DNA of 64,000 nucleotides, taken from the NCBI GenBank assembly GCA_041397645.1, contig JAWKWE010000004.1:1488001-1552000 (forward strand), in the 5' to 3' direction. Of this stretch, positions 26,412 through 34,823 are shown in pieces (the stretch's first letter is position 1; each line of letters starts with the position of its first letter). Both the position numbers and the translations under genes were made by a program. The DNA comes from Hyphomicrobiaceae bacterium (GTDB taxonomy: Bacteria > Pseudomonadota > Alphaproteobacteria > Rhizobiales > Hyphomicrobiaceae). The notes below the pieces were generated by a model. The model saw nothing but the letters and a program-made list of their open reading frames with translations. It had not been told where the DNA came from and searched no databases.

Positions 26412-28547
26412 GTGGGGTTGTCATCGATCCACTGCTGCGAGAAAGTCAATGCGGGCGCGCGCTACCGCATCGCTGCGCTCATCGCAATTCTTGTCGCATA
26501 TTGTAGTGCGTTCCCGGCCTACGCAAAGGACGGCGATAACATTGCGCCTTCGGCTCCATACACGTTGACGCCGCCACCAAACTATGACCTTGCCACAGGG
26601 CGCTGGGACAAGGTCTTGAATGACGAACGGAGGGCAAACCACTGGGTAGGTTCGAAAGCTGTCGGATGGTATTGGAGGTCGCCCATTATCTATCGGCAAG
26701 AATTTCAAAGCCCGACTCCTATCAAGAGTGTGGAACTGGGAACCTTTCAGGGTTCGCAGTCGGAGGTCGGAATTCCTGCTAATGCTTTCGTGTATGCAAA
26801 ATCGCCAAACGGCCGGTGGGTCTATCTTGGTGACGCGACGGAGGTGGCGTCATCGTCGGATGGGGCGCAAACAGCCAAGTTAAGTTTTCCTCCCGTCAAC
26901 GCGAGTTCAGTTCTAATCGTCATCTTCCGAAGTGCGCCCTACCTAATTCTCGACGAGGTGCGCATCGTTGCTGGATCCACCGCCGACCCGAAGCGCACCG
27001 AGACTGTTGTAGCCGACGCTCTAGATGATGCGGTGATGCGTCGGCGGATATATGCCGTGCAGCGCGCCGGAACGGAGCCCCTTGGGGGCGATCCAGCTTC
27101 AAAAATTGCGTGGCCAATCGCGAACGTAGGTGCCGAAGCTGGTGCGTGCCGCATAACGCAAATTGCACCGTTGACCGAGAGCGCTCCCGCTGACATCGCC
27201 GCCGCCAAGGCAAGCAGCATTAGATCCATTCATGCAGTCGATGGGTGGCTCGAAGGTCTCGTGAGGATCGAGAATACCTCGACCCTTCCCCTTGTGGTGA
27301 AATTCGGCGATTCGAGCGTCGAAGGGGTGGAAGCCCCAGAGACCCTTGTTGCGCAGTACGTTCTGGGGCTCGACTATAAATGGCGCGCCGACGTCCTTGT
27401 CCCCACAAGCAGCTTCACGCTACCTCCGCATAGCATGGGGTTGGCGCTACTCAAGGCGCGCGTGATCAAAGCCGGCCCCATTCATGCCGCTATAAAATTG
27501 TCTTGCGGCAATGGGGTCCAGAACATTCGTGTCGAAGGTCGCGCGGTCGATCTTAGTCCGAAAGATCGCCCTTTCGGCACGACATGGTCTTATCTGAAGG
27601 GCCCCGCACGCAATCTCCCGCGCTGTGGCGCCAAAATCGACGCAGACGCTTGGATCGATACGGCGGTAGTCGATTCAGCTGCACTGTTGCCGAGGCAGGC
27701 CGGCAGGACTTCTGCGCTGCTGCGGACCTACCTGAGAACTTTCGCGTCGTCGCGCCGACTTTTGCTGTTCATGGACGTGACAGACCCGTCGTGGGTGAAG
27801 GACGAGGGCCCTCAATTCGAGGAGCAGCTGAAGACGTGGTGGTTGTGGGTTTCGAAAGCTATTCGCGAGGAGGGCTATAGTGGCGAGGTTATGTTCTACC
27901 CGGTCGATGAGGGGCGCGGAGCAAGCATAGATCGCTTGAATGCAGCTGCTGAAATATTGCGCCGGATAGCACCTTCCATTCCAGTCTACGCAACCATTGA
28001 TGACATCAATGCCGCGTACGCGGCACGAATTGATGCGCCTCAGTACCTCGACCGCATTTTAACCCGTCATCCGCCACGGCCAGAAGGTGACCACGCACCC
28101 CAGATTTACGCGACCGAGAGTTATGCAAAGACACTCGGCCTGTCGTCTTACTATCGCCGGCTGTCCTGGCTGGCGTTTGGCGAGGGCTGGGAGGGTGCTG
28201 GAGTTTGGTCCATGTGGGATTCAAATGGCGCAGAAAGGCCCAGCCTGGGGTGGTCCGACTTTGGAGGTTCAGAGCGCGACTTTGGCCTGATCTATGCGGA
28301 TAAGGGGGGGTGTCCTCTGCCAAGTCGGCGGCTGATGGCATTTCAAAGAGGCTTGGAGGACTTCTCGCTATTGCGGATGTGCTCGCGCCTCGCTGGGGAT
28401 CGCGGCTTTCAAGATTTAGCGCGCACCACGGCGCAGTCCGATCAATGGGATGAGATTCGCCTCAAGCGAAATGCCACTCCGCCTGAGTTCGACGCGGCCC
28501 TGTCGCATATGATCGACGTTTGCACGGCGGGAGCGAACAATGGCTGA
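26412..28547 (+). CDS. Secreted glycoside-hydrolase-like protein (DUF4091-type C-terminus)
   Basis: 711 residues with a signal peptide (IAALIAILVAYCSAFPAYA). The middle is beta-rich. The C-terminal ~300 residues look like a TIM-barrel-type hydrolase: LLLFMDVTDPSW, VMFYPVDEG (possible acidic catalytic residues), GAGVWSMWDSN, then SRRLMAFQRGLEDFSLLRM, the ending typical of DUF4091 proteins. It probably acts in the periplasm on the polymer being made, trimming it or clearing misdirected chains; this is inference. The GTG start lacks a good ribosome site and follows the preceding stop by 3 bp. It overlaps the next gene by 8 bp. Confidence 0.65.
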   Translation: MGLSSIHCCEKVNAGARYRIAALIAILVAYCSAFPAYAKDGDNIAPSAPYTLTPPPNYDLATGRWDKVLNDERRANHWVGSKAVGWYWRSPIIYRQEFQSPTPIKSVELGTFQGSQSEVGIPANAFVYAKSPNGRWVYLGDATEVASSSDGAQTAKLSFPPVNASSVLIVIFRSAPYLILDEVRIVAGSTADPKRTETVVADALDDAVMRRRIYAVQRAGTEPLGGDPASKIAWPIANVGAEAGACRITQIAPLTESAPADIAAAKASSIRSIHAVDGWLEGLVRIENTSTLPLVVKFGDSSVEGVEAPETLVAQYVLGLDYKWRADVLVPTSSFTLPPHSMGLALLKARVIKAGPIHAAIKLSCGNGVQNIRVEGRAVDLSPKDRPFGTTWSYLKGPARNLPRCGAKIDADAWIDTAVVDSAALLPRQAGRTSALLRTYLRTFASSRRLLLFMDVTDPSWVKDEGPQFEEQLKTWWLWVSKAIREEGYSGEVMFYPVDEGRGASIDRLNAAAEILRRIAPSIPVYATIDDINAAYAARIDAPQYLDRILTRHPPRPEGDHAPQIYATESYAKTLGLSSYYRRLSWLAFGEGWEGAGVWSMWDSNGAERPSLGWSDFGGSERDFGLIYADKGGCPLPSRRLMAFQRGLEDFSLLRMCSRLAGDRGFQDLARTTAQSDQWDEIRLKRNATPPEFDAALSHMIDVCTAGANNG

Positions 28548-29802
28548 GAGCACCACATACGCCGTAACGCCAAGACAAGGATGGCAAGAAATTATCGGAT
28601 TGGTTCTGGTGATCTACGCCGGAATGAATTTGAACGGCATCCTGCATTACGCCACGGGTCTGGAGGGATTTCTCTCACCGCTGATCCTTGTCCTTTCGCT
28701 GGTTACAATCATGCTTTGCGCAAGCACACGATTGGTCAGCACGGCGTATGCCTGGTTCATGTTCTTCCTGCTGGCATACGGTATAGGTGGGTTGGTTCCG
28801 CTGATTGGTGATGGTGAAGTGGATGCCGAACGCATCGTAGCTTTCGCGGGAACGGTCATCTACTGCACCGCGATGTACTTCTATATCGCCCAGAGGGGTG
28901 AAGACGGTGTGCGATCTGTCCTCAGTGCTCTGCAGATTATATTTTTCATAAACTGCATTGCTGTGTTGAATGATCGCTTTATCGTGAATTACTTCAACAT
29001 AGACCGGCCAGAAGAACGAGCTTCAGGTTTTTTCGACAATCCGAATGAAGCCGCTGGCATGGCGCTCTACTACATCATCCTGATAGCGAGCACAGCGAAG
29101 AAGATTGATCTTTGGACCGTTATCAAGTTCTCAGTGGCGCTCGCTGCGCTTCTCATGACGTTCTCAAAAACAGGGATGCTGCTCTTCATCGGCCTGACGG
29201 TCATATTCTTGTGCGTGCGTCGCTTGTATGGCGTGCTTGCCGTGGCGGTGTTCGGCGCGGTTGCGCTGCTGCCCGTCATACACTTCATCGTGTCCGTCAA
29301 TCCTTTGGATATGACTGACGAGCAGGTGCTTCGCATTGAGCAGGTGCTTGATGTTTTTTCCGGCGAAGTCGACAACAAAACAACCACGGGGCGCGTTGAA
29401 CTTTGGAAAATTGGAATTGACCGTATATCCAAGACTATTCCGCTTGGTACGGGGATTGGCACGTATCATCGTATGGATGGTAGCGGATATATCGATCTGG
29501 AAGGAAACTGGCTCGGAGTTCACAACACATTCTTGATGGTTCTCGGCGAAAGCGGTCTCGTGCCGTTTCTCATCTTCTTGGGATTTCTTTTCGTGCTTAT
29601 ACGGGCCGCATTTTTGGGAATGGCGCCCGTGACGATGGTTGGATTCGTCGTCGTATTTATAAGCGATATGTTTGTAGGGCACGGCGTGCTGACCACGCGG
29701 CTGCACGATCTGATGATGTGCATAATAATGGCAGCGGGTTTGCAGCCGCAAACCCAGCCATCCGCCTCACGCACGTCAAACGAGGTAATGCGACCGACGT
29801 AG
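28540..29802 (+). CDS. O-antigen ligase / Wzy polymerase-like membrane protein
   Basis: 420 residues with about ten transmembrane segments and the large periplasmic loop typical of the Wzy/WaaL family (SGFFDNPNEAAGMALYY before it, GVHNTFLMVLGESGLVPFLIF after it; the HN..L..L.E.G motif is the ligase/polymerase signature). It joins repeat units in the periplasm. In this locus, with a flippase and Wzz-like protein, a polymerase role is likelier than lipid A ligation. It ends the forward run and is convergent with pheT 20 bp away. Confidence 0.78.
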   Translation: MAESTTYAVTPRQGWQEIIGLVLVIYAGMNLNGILHYATGLEGFLSPLILVLSLVTIMLCASTRLVSTAYAWFMFFLLAYGIGGLVPLIGDGEVDAERIVAFAGTVIYCTAMYFYIAQRGEDGVRSVLSALQIIFFINCIAVLNDRFIVNYFNIDRPEERASGFFDNPNEAAGMALYYIILIASTAKKIDLWTVIKFSVALAALLMTFSKTGMLLFIGLTVIFLCVRRLYGVLAVAVFGAVALLPVIHFIVSVNPLDMTDEQVLRIEQVLDVFSGEVDNKTTTGRVELWKIGIDRISKTIPLGTGIGTYHRMDGSGYIDLEGNWLGVHNTFLMVLGESGLVPFLIFLGFLFVLIRAAFLGMAPVTMVGFVVVFISDMFVGHGVLTTRLHDLMMCIIMAAGLQPQTQPSASRTSNEVMRPT

Positions 29803-29821
29803 CAACACCGGTGTTGCCCCG

Positions 29822-32254
29822 TTAGCCGCGGATTTCGCCGCCGGTTGCTTTCTTTACGCCCGCGACTATTTTTTCCGAGATCGCTTCGATGTCCTTATCG
29901 GTTAACGTAGCCGTCATAGGCTGCAAGGTGACTTCGATCGCGATCGATTTTTTGCCCTCCGCCGACAGCGCGCCGCCTTCGAACACGTCGAACACGTTGA
30001 CAGTCTGCACGAGCGTCTTGTCGGCACCGGCAGCGGCCTTGATGATATCGGCAGCAGCAACATCCTTGCTAACGACAAAGGCGAAGTCGCGGGTGACTGG
30101 CAAGAGATCGGCAGCCGCCAGCAGCGGCTTGGCCCGTGATTTTTTCTTCTCCGGCGGAAGCGCGTCGAGAAAGATCTCAAAGGCGGCGATTGGCGCTTCT
30201 GCATCGAGCGCCTTCAGCGTTGCGGGGTGAAGGTCGCCGAAGTGCGCCAGCACAACCTTCGGACCGAGCCTCAAGGTGCCAGAGCGCCCTGGATGATACC
30301 AGGATGAGCAATCGCGCGTGATCTGCGCCTTGCTCGGATCGAAGCCCAGTGCCGAAAGTGCTGCAAAGACGTCTGCTTTAGCATCGAAGACGCCCGCGTC
30401 TTCGGCTTTGCCAGACCAATGACGTCCGCCTCCGGTCAAGGTAGCGGAACCGGCGCGCACGCCCGCCGCGCTCAGATACTGATCGTCCGGCTTGTCGCCG
30501 CGGTAGGCTTGTCCCAGCTCGAACAACGCCACATCCGTCATGCCACGGTTGCGATTACGTGTGACCGACGCGATCAACCCAGGCAGCAGCGATGGTCGCA
30601 TGGACGACATCTCGGTCGAGATTGGGTTGGCTAGCTCTACAGCGTCTGCGCCGCCGCCGAAGTGAGCGGCTTCTGCGCGCGTGACGAATGACCAGGTCAC
30701 GGCCTCTACAAGTCCGCGCGCCGCCAGGGCACGGCGGGCGCGACGCGCACGCTTCTGCTTGTCGGTTAGAACCGGCTTTGCGACGCCACCTGCGCGCGGC
30801 AATGGCGTTGAGGGCACGCGGTCTAGACCTGCGATGCGTACAACTTCCTCGACAAGGTCGGCTGGACCATGGATGTCCGGGCGCCACGAGGGAACAGCAA
30901 CCTTTGCAGCATTCGGCTTGCCGTCGATCGTGCAGCCCAGGGCTTCAAGGATCGATTTAATATCTGCATCCGACAGGGCAACACCCGACAGCTTGCCGAC
31001 GCGGGCGAAGTCGAACGGGATGACACGGTTGAGGATTGGCTCTTTGCCGGCGATCTCCATCTTCGTCGGCGTGCCACCGCAGAACTTCAGGATCATGTCG
31101 GTTGCGAGATCGAGCCCTCCTTTGACATAAGCCGGATCGACGCCGCGCTCGAAGCGGTAGCGTGCATCGGTAGTGAGGCCAGCCTTGCGGCCGGTTTGCG
31201 CCGTGCGCACCGGATCGAAATAGGCGCTCTCTATGAAGACGTTTACGGTTTCTTCCGTTGAGCCCGTTGTCTCGCCGCCCATGATGCCGCCAAAGCCAAG
31301 CGGACCACTGTCGTCGGCAATCACGCACATGGTCGGATCGACGGTGTGTTCCTTGCCGTCGAGTCCGAGGAACTTTTCGATCTTGTTGCCGAGGCGTGCC
31401 CGGATGGGGCCTTTGAGCTTATCGGCATCATAGACGTGCAGCGGGCGGCCGCGGTCGTAGGAGATGTAATTCGTCACATCGACCAGCGCGTTGATGGGGC
31501 GCAGACCAATGGCGCTGAGCCGATTTTGCAGCCATGCCGGCGAAGGGCCGTTCTTAACGCCCTTGACGAGACGGCCAGCGAATACCGGGCAGGCGTCTGC
31601 CGTTTCGGGGCTAAACTCCAGCTTTATGGCGACCGGACAGGGCTCCTTGCCCTCCACGTTTCCAAGCTTGGGTTCAGGTTTCAGTCTGCCCATACCGGCG
31701 GCCGCGAGGTCACGCGCGATGCCGCGCACGCCGGTGCAATCGGGTCGATTGGGCGTGAGCTTCACCTCGAACACGGGATCGTTCAGGCCAGCGGCATCGA
31801 CGTAGGGCGTGCCGACCTTGTCCGCCCATTCGGCGGGAAGATCGAGAATGCCGTCCGACTCTTCGGAAAGCTCCAGCTCGGCCGCCGAGCACATCATGCC
31901 GTTGGAGACGACGCCGCGCACGGGCTTCTTCTCAAGGGTGATGTCGGAGCCGGGAATGTAGGTGCCGAGCGGTGCAAAGACGGCGAGCATTCCAGCTTTT
32001 GCATTCGGCGCACCGCACACGACTTCCAACAACGGCTTGCCGTTCTCGACCTCGACCTGCAGCACCTGAAGCTTATCGGCATTGGGATGCTTCTTGGCTT
32101 CCACGACGCGAGCAATGGTGAAGGCGCCAAGTTTTGCCCCGGCGTCTTCCACGCTCTCGACCTCAAGGCCGATGTCGTTGAGTTTGGCTGCAAGCTCATC
32201 GACCGATTTGTCGGTCTCCAGGTGATCTTTCAGCCAGCTAAGTGTGAATTTCAT
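29822..32254 (-). CDS. pheT: Phenylalanyl-tRNA synthetase beta subunit
   Basis: 810 residues, normal for bacterial PheT. The N-terminal tRNA-binding EMAP/OB domain (ARVVEAKKHPNADKLQVLQVEV), the B3/B4 editing region (YISYDRGRPLHVYDADKL), B5 (FDFARVGKLSGVALSDADI), the core (GLVEAVTWSFV) and the C-terminal FDX anticodon-binding domain are all visible. With PheS it forms the alpha2beta2 enzyme that charges tRNA-Phe. It starts 39 bp after the pheS stop in the order rpmI-rplT-pheS-pheT on the reverse strand. Confidence 0.97.
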   Translation of the reverse strand: MKFTLSWLKDHLETDKSVDELAAKLNDIGLEVESVEDAGAKLGAFTIARVVEAKKHPNADKLQVLQVEVENGKPLLEVVCGAPNAKAGMLAVFAPLGTYIPGSDITLEKKPVRGVVSNGMMCSAAELELSEESDGILDLPAEWADKVGTPYVDAAGLNDPVFEVKLTPNRPDCTGVRGIARDLAAAGMGRLKPEPKLGNVEGKEPCPVAIKLEFSPETADACPVFAGRLVKGVKNGPSPAWLQNRLSAIGLRPINALVDVTNYISYDRGRPLHVYDADKLKGPIRARLGNKIEKFLGLDGKEHTVDPTMCVIADDSGPLGFGGIMGGETTGSTEETVNVFIESAYFDPVRTAQTGRKAGLTTDARYRFERGVDPAYVKGGLDLATDMILKFCGGTPTKMEIAGKEPILNRVIPFDFARVGKLSGVALSDADIKSILEALGCTIDGKPNAAKVAVPSWRPDIHGPADLVEEVVRIAGLDRVPSTPLPRAGGVAKPVLTDKQKRARRARRALAARGLVEAVTWSFVTRAEAAHFGGGADAVELANPISTEMSSMRPSLLPGLIASVTRNRNRGMTDVALFELGQAYRGDKPDDQYLSAAGVRAGSATLTGGGRHWSGKAEDAGVFDAKADVFAALSALGFDPSKAQITRDCSSWYHPGRSGTLRLGPKVVLAHFGDLHPATLKALDAEAPIAAFEIFLDALPPEKKKSRAKPLLAAADLLPVTRDFAFVVSKDVAAADIIKAAAGADKTLVQTVNVFDVFEGGALSAEGKKSIAIEVTLQPMTATLTDKDIEAISEKIVAGVKKATGGEIRG

Positions 32255-32293
32255 CGGTCAGTCTTTCGAACGGCCAGTATGCGTTTGAGATGT

Positions 32294-33367
32294 TTAGCCC
32301 GACAGTCCGCCGCCGAGGGTCGGGACGTCGAGCATGGAAAATCCGTAGTGCTTCAGCCAGCGCAGATCGCCGGAGAAAAACGCGCGCAAATCCGGGATGC
32401 CGTACTTGAGCATCGCCATGCGATCGATGCCCATGCCGAACGCAAAGCCCTGATACTTTTCCGGATCGAGTCCGCAGTTCCTCAGCACTTTGGGATGCAC
32501 CATTCCGCAGCCGCCGATCTCGAGCCACTTGCCGGGCTTGCCGATGGCTTCCGCGCCAATGTCGATTTCCATCGAAGGCTCGGTGAAGGGGAAGTGCGAC
32601 GCGCGAAAGCGCATCTTCACTTCGTCCACCTCGAAGAACGCCTTGATCATTTCTTCCAGCGTCCACTTGAGGTGACCCATGTGGGTCTCTTCGTCGATAA
32701 CAAGCGCCTCGATCTGGTGGAACATCGGCGTGTGCGTCTGGTCGCTGTCGCAGCGATAGACGCGGCCCGGCGCGATAATGCGGATGGGCGGCTTCTCGCG
32801 CAGCATCGTACGGATCTGCACCGGAGAGGTATGGGTGCGCAACAACATGCGCTCGCCGTTCTCCTTTGGCGCGAAATAGAACGTATCATGGTCCTGGCGC
32901 GCAGGATGATCGGCGGGGATGTTCAGCTTGTCGAAGTTGTTTTCATCGGTCTCGATGTCGGGACCTTCGGCAACCTTGAAGCCGAGATCGGCAAAGATCT
33001 CGATAAGCTCATCCATGACCTGGCTGACGGGATGGATGCGCCCCTCGCCTTGAGGGCCGAGCCTCACGGGCAGTGTGATGTCGGCGCGCTCGGTCGCAAG
33101 ACGCGCTTCGAGAGCCTTCTCTTCCAACACGCCTTTGCGTGCGTCGAGAGCTTCGGAGACCTTTTGCTTCACGCCGTTGACAGCCTGACCGAAGTTCTTG
33201 CGCTCTTCCGGGGGCAGAGAACCAAGCTTGCTCATGAGCTCGGAAATGCGGCCCTTCTTGCCGAGCGCCGACACACGCACAGCGTCAAGCGCTGTGAGAT
33301 CAGCGGCAGCTGCCACTTCGGCGACGAGCTCAGCCTCTAGTTTCGGAAGATCAGTGGTGGAAGTCAT
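32294..33367 (-). CDS. pheS: Phenylalanyl-tRNA synthetase alpha subunit
   Basis: 357 residues. The N-terminal coiled-coil tRNA-contacting arm (SALGKKGRISELMSKLGSLPPEERK) is followed by class II motifs: motif 2 (LRTHTSPVQIRTM ... RVYRCDSDQTHTPMFHQIEALVID) and motif 3 (FGMGIDRMAMLKYGIPDLR). It makes phenylalanyl-adenylate and transfers it to tRNA. It lies 235 bp downstream of rplT; a hairpin sits about 25-45 bp before its start (see the repeat entry). Confidence 0.97.
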   Translation of the reverse strand: MTSTTDLPKLEAELVAEVAAAADLTALDAVRVSALGKKGRISELMSKLGSLPPEERKNFGQAVNGVKQKVSEALDARKGVLEEKALEARLATERADITLPVRLGPQGEGRIHPVSQVMDELIEIFADLGFKVAEGPDIETDENNFDKLNIPADHPARQDHDTFYFAPKENGERMLLRTHTSPVQIRTMLREKPPIRIIAPGRVYRCDSDQTHTPMFHQIEALVIDEETHMGHLKWTLEEMIKAFFEVDEVKMRFRASHFPFTEPSMEIDIGAEAIGKPGKWLEIGGCGMVHPKVLRNCGLDPEKYQGFAFGMGIDRMAMLKYGIPDLRAFFSGDLRWLKHYGFSMLDVPTLGGGLSG

Positions 33368-33390
33368 GGGCGGGCAAACCCTCGCAGCTT

Positions 33391-33582
33391 GTTTTCCTCG
33401 GGATTGCCCCGAGGATCCGTTCGTCAGCGGGTCCCGGTCTTTTGCTCGTTTGAGCCGGCCGCGCCGCCGGGACTATTGGTGGCACAATGCATCAAAGACC
33501 TAGCGGCCTGTCATGACACTGTGGATGCAGACATTGACAGCGCGATGCAACGCGGCAGTGCCGGGAGAGCCGGCCGCGCCGC
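33391..33582. repeat. Hairpin and 16-bp direct repeat between rplT and pheS
   Basis: A perfect-stem hairpin TCCTCGGG-ATTG-CCCCGAGGA (33391-33413) lies shortly upstream of pheS on its strand and could act in the leader. A 16-bp direct repeat GAGCCGGCCGCGCCGC occurs at 33453-33468 and 33567-33582. No T-run follows the hairpin in the pheS direction, so it is not an obvious terminator. Function unknown. Confidence 0.5.
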
Positions 33583-33602
33583 ATTGCATTCGTTTGTTCG
33601 TC

Positions 33603-33992
33603 TTAGGCTGCCTGAGCGATTTCTTTACGCACCGGCGATGAAGCAGCTGCAGCTGCCTTGTCGACGAGCGCCTTGAATCCGGCGGGATCGTTGATGGCGA
33701 TGTCGGAGAGAACCTTGCGGTCGACTTCGATGCCCAGGTTTGACAGACCGTTGATAAAGCGGCCGTACGTCAAGCCGTGCTCGCGGCAGGCGGCGTTGAT
33801 GCGCTGGATCCAAAGGGCGCGGAAGTTGCGCTTGCGGCGCTTGCGATCGCGATAGGCATACTGCTGGGCCTTCTCGACCGCCTGCTTGGCGACGCGGATC
33901 GTATTCTTGCGGCGGCCGTAATAGCCTTTGGCGGCCTTGATGACTTTCTTGTGCTTGGCGTGGGCGGTAACGCCACGTTTGACGCGGGCCAT
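33603..33992 (-). CDS. rplT: 50S ribosomal protein L20
   Basis: 129 residues, basic. MARVKRGVTAHAKHKKVIKAAKGYYGRRKN is the canonical L20 start, and LWIQRINAACREHGLTYGRFI the conserved core. It binds 23S rRNA early in 50S assembly. It follows rpmI by 106 bp on the same strand. The C-terminus has a short Ala-rich extension common in alphaproteobacteria. Confidence 0.98.
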   Translation of the reverse strand: MARVKRGVTAHAKHKKVIKAAKGYYGRRKNTIRVAKQAVEKAQQYAYRDRKRRKRNFRALWIQRINAACREHGLTYGRFINGLSNLGIEVDRKVLSDIAINDPAGFKALVDKAAAAASSPVRKEIAQAA

Positions 33993-34098
33993 GAGGAACT
34001 CCTCAGAATTTGGTGTGCTTCAAGATAATTGGGTTGGTGGAATGCTCAGGCGCTTGCGACCGGCTCGCGCAACGCGAGGCGGAGGCGCCGAACATTCA

Positions 34099-34299
34099 TC
34101 ACCGCGCGTAGGGCATGTACTTCTTGACGATCTTGGCATCGCTGTCGTTCAGCACGCCCGTACCACGGGCCTTCTGGATGAACTTGGCGGTGCGCTTGAT
34201 CATGCCGTGACGCTTGCCGGCCTGGGCGGCTTTGACCTTGCCCGTTGCCGTCATCTTGAAGCGCTTTTTGGCGCCCGACTTGGTTTTCATTTTCGGCAT
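34099..34299 (-). CDS. rpmI: 50S ribosomal protein L35
   Basis: 66 residues, highly basic: MPKMKTKSGAKKRFKMTATGKV is the diagnostic L35 N-terminus. It is the first gene of rpmI-rplT. infC, the usual upstream partner, is not here but about 24 kb away at 57764, so the classic infC-rpmI-rplT operon is split. Confidence 0.98.
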   Translation of the reverse strand: MPKMKTKSGAKKRFKMTATGKVKAAQAGKRHGMIKRTAKFIQKARGTGVLNDSDAKIVKKYMPYAR

Positions 34300-34823
34300 T
34301 TTGCTTTGTGTCCTTAGTTCGTACTCACGGGCCGCTTGCGAACATGCGCGCTTGGACGCTCATGTTCCGCCCTTCGCGGCAAAGGCACGCCCTAGCGCAG
34401 GCCATAAGTCGTGGCCTTGGCCCTCGCGGGCTTGCGATAGGCGGCTGACGATGCTTGAGAGCTGGACCAACGGCGGCGGCGCTCGACCCTGGGAAGGGCG
34501 CGCTGTTCGCGTATGGCAAGCTTCAAGGCGCTCGTCGTGCCCAGGGCCGTTTCCGGCCCTCAGCCGGACGAGCCCAAGGGGCCGAACGGCTGGTTGCGAA
34601 GGGATGCTTTTGGTCGGTTTCCGCTTGTTTTTCAAAAGCATAAGAACCGCCACGGCATGCCTCGCCGGGCGGCTCTGAGCAGGGTTATAGGGGAAGACCC
34701 CAAAAGGAGCAAGTGGGTTTGCTGCTGACCGTGTTGCCTAACGCATTGGCGCCGCAGCTGCAAATACGGCCCCGCCTTCTGAGCGGGGCCGTATCGTCTT
34801 TTTGCTCGTCTATGGGCTCAACA
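34300..34823. other. 524-bp region upstream of rpmI and downstream of the sulfatase gene
   Basis: Must contain the rpmI promoter and leader (reverse strand). It is GC-rich with several imperfect hairpins, for example around 34649-34675, which may belong to a long ribosomal-protein leader. Frames here have no coding character. A separate strong hairpin at 34764-34803 is listed on its own. Confidence 0.35.
34764..34803 (+). terminator. Rho-independent terminator, best oriented for the + strand
   Basis: Perfect 12-bp stem ATACGGCCCCGC / GCGGGGCCGTAT with a 7-nt loop, then TCGTCTTTTT on the + strand. In the reverse direction, where the sulfatase gene ends at 34824, no T-run follows. It may still serve the sulfatase transcript as a hairpin, but its sequence points to termination of a + strand transcript for which I see no gene. 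Confidence 0.65.

Noticed and set aside
34360..34653. 97-codon reverse frame upstream of rpmI
   Set aside because: Pro/Arg-rich frame in GC-rich leader DNA, likely an artefact of stop-poor sequence.
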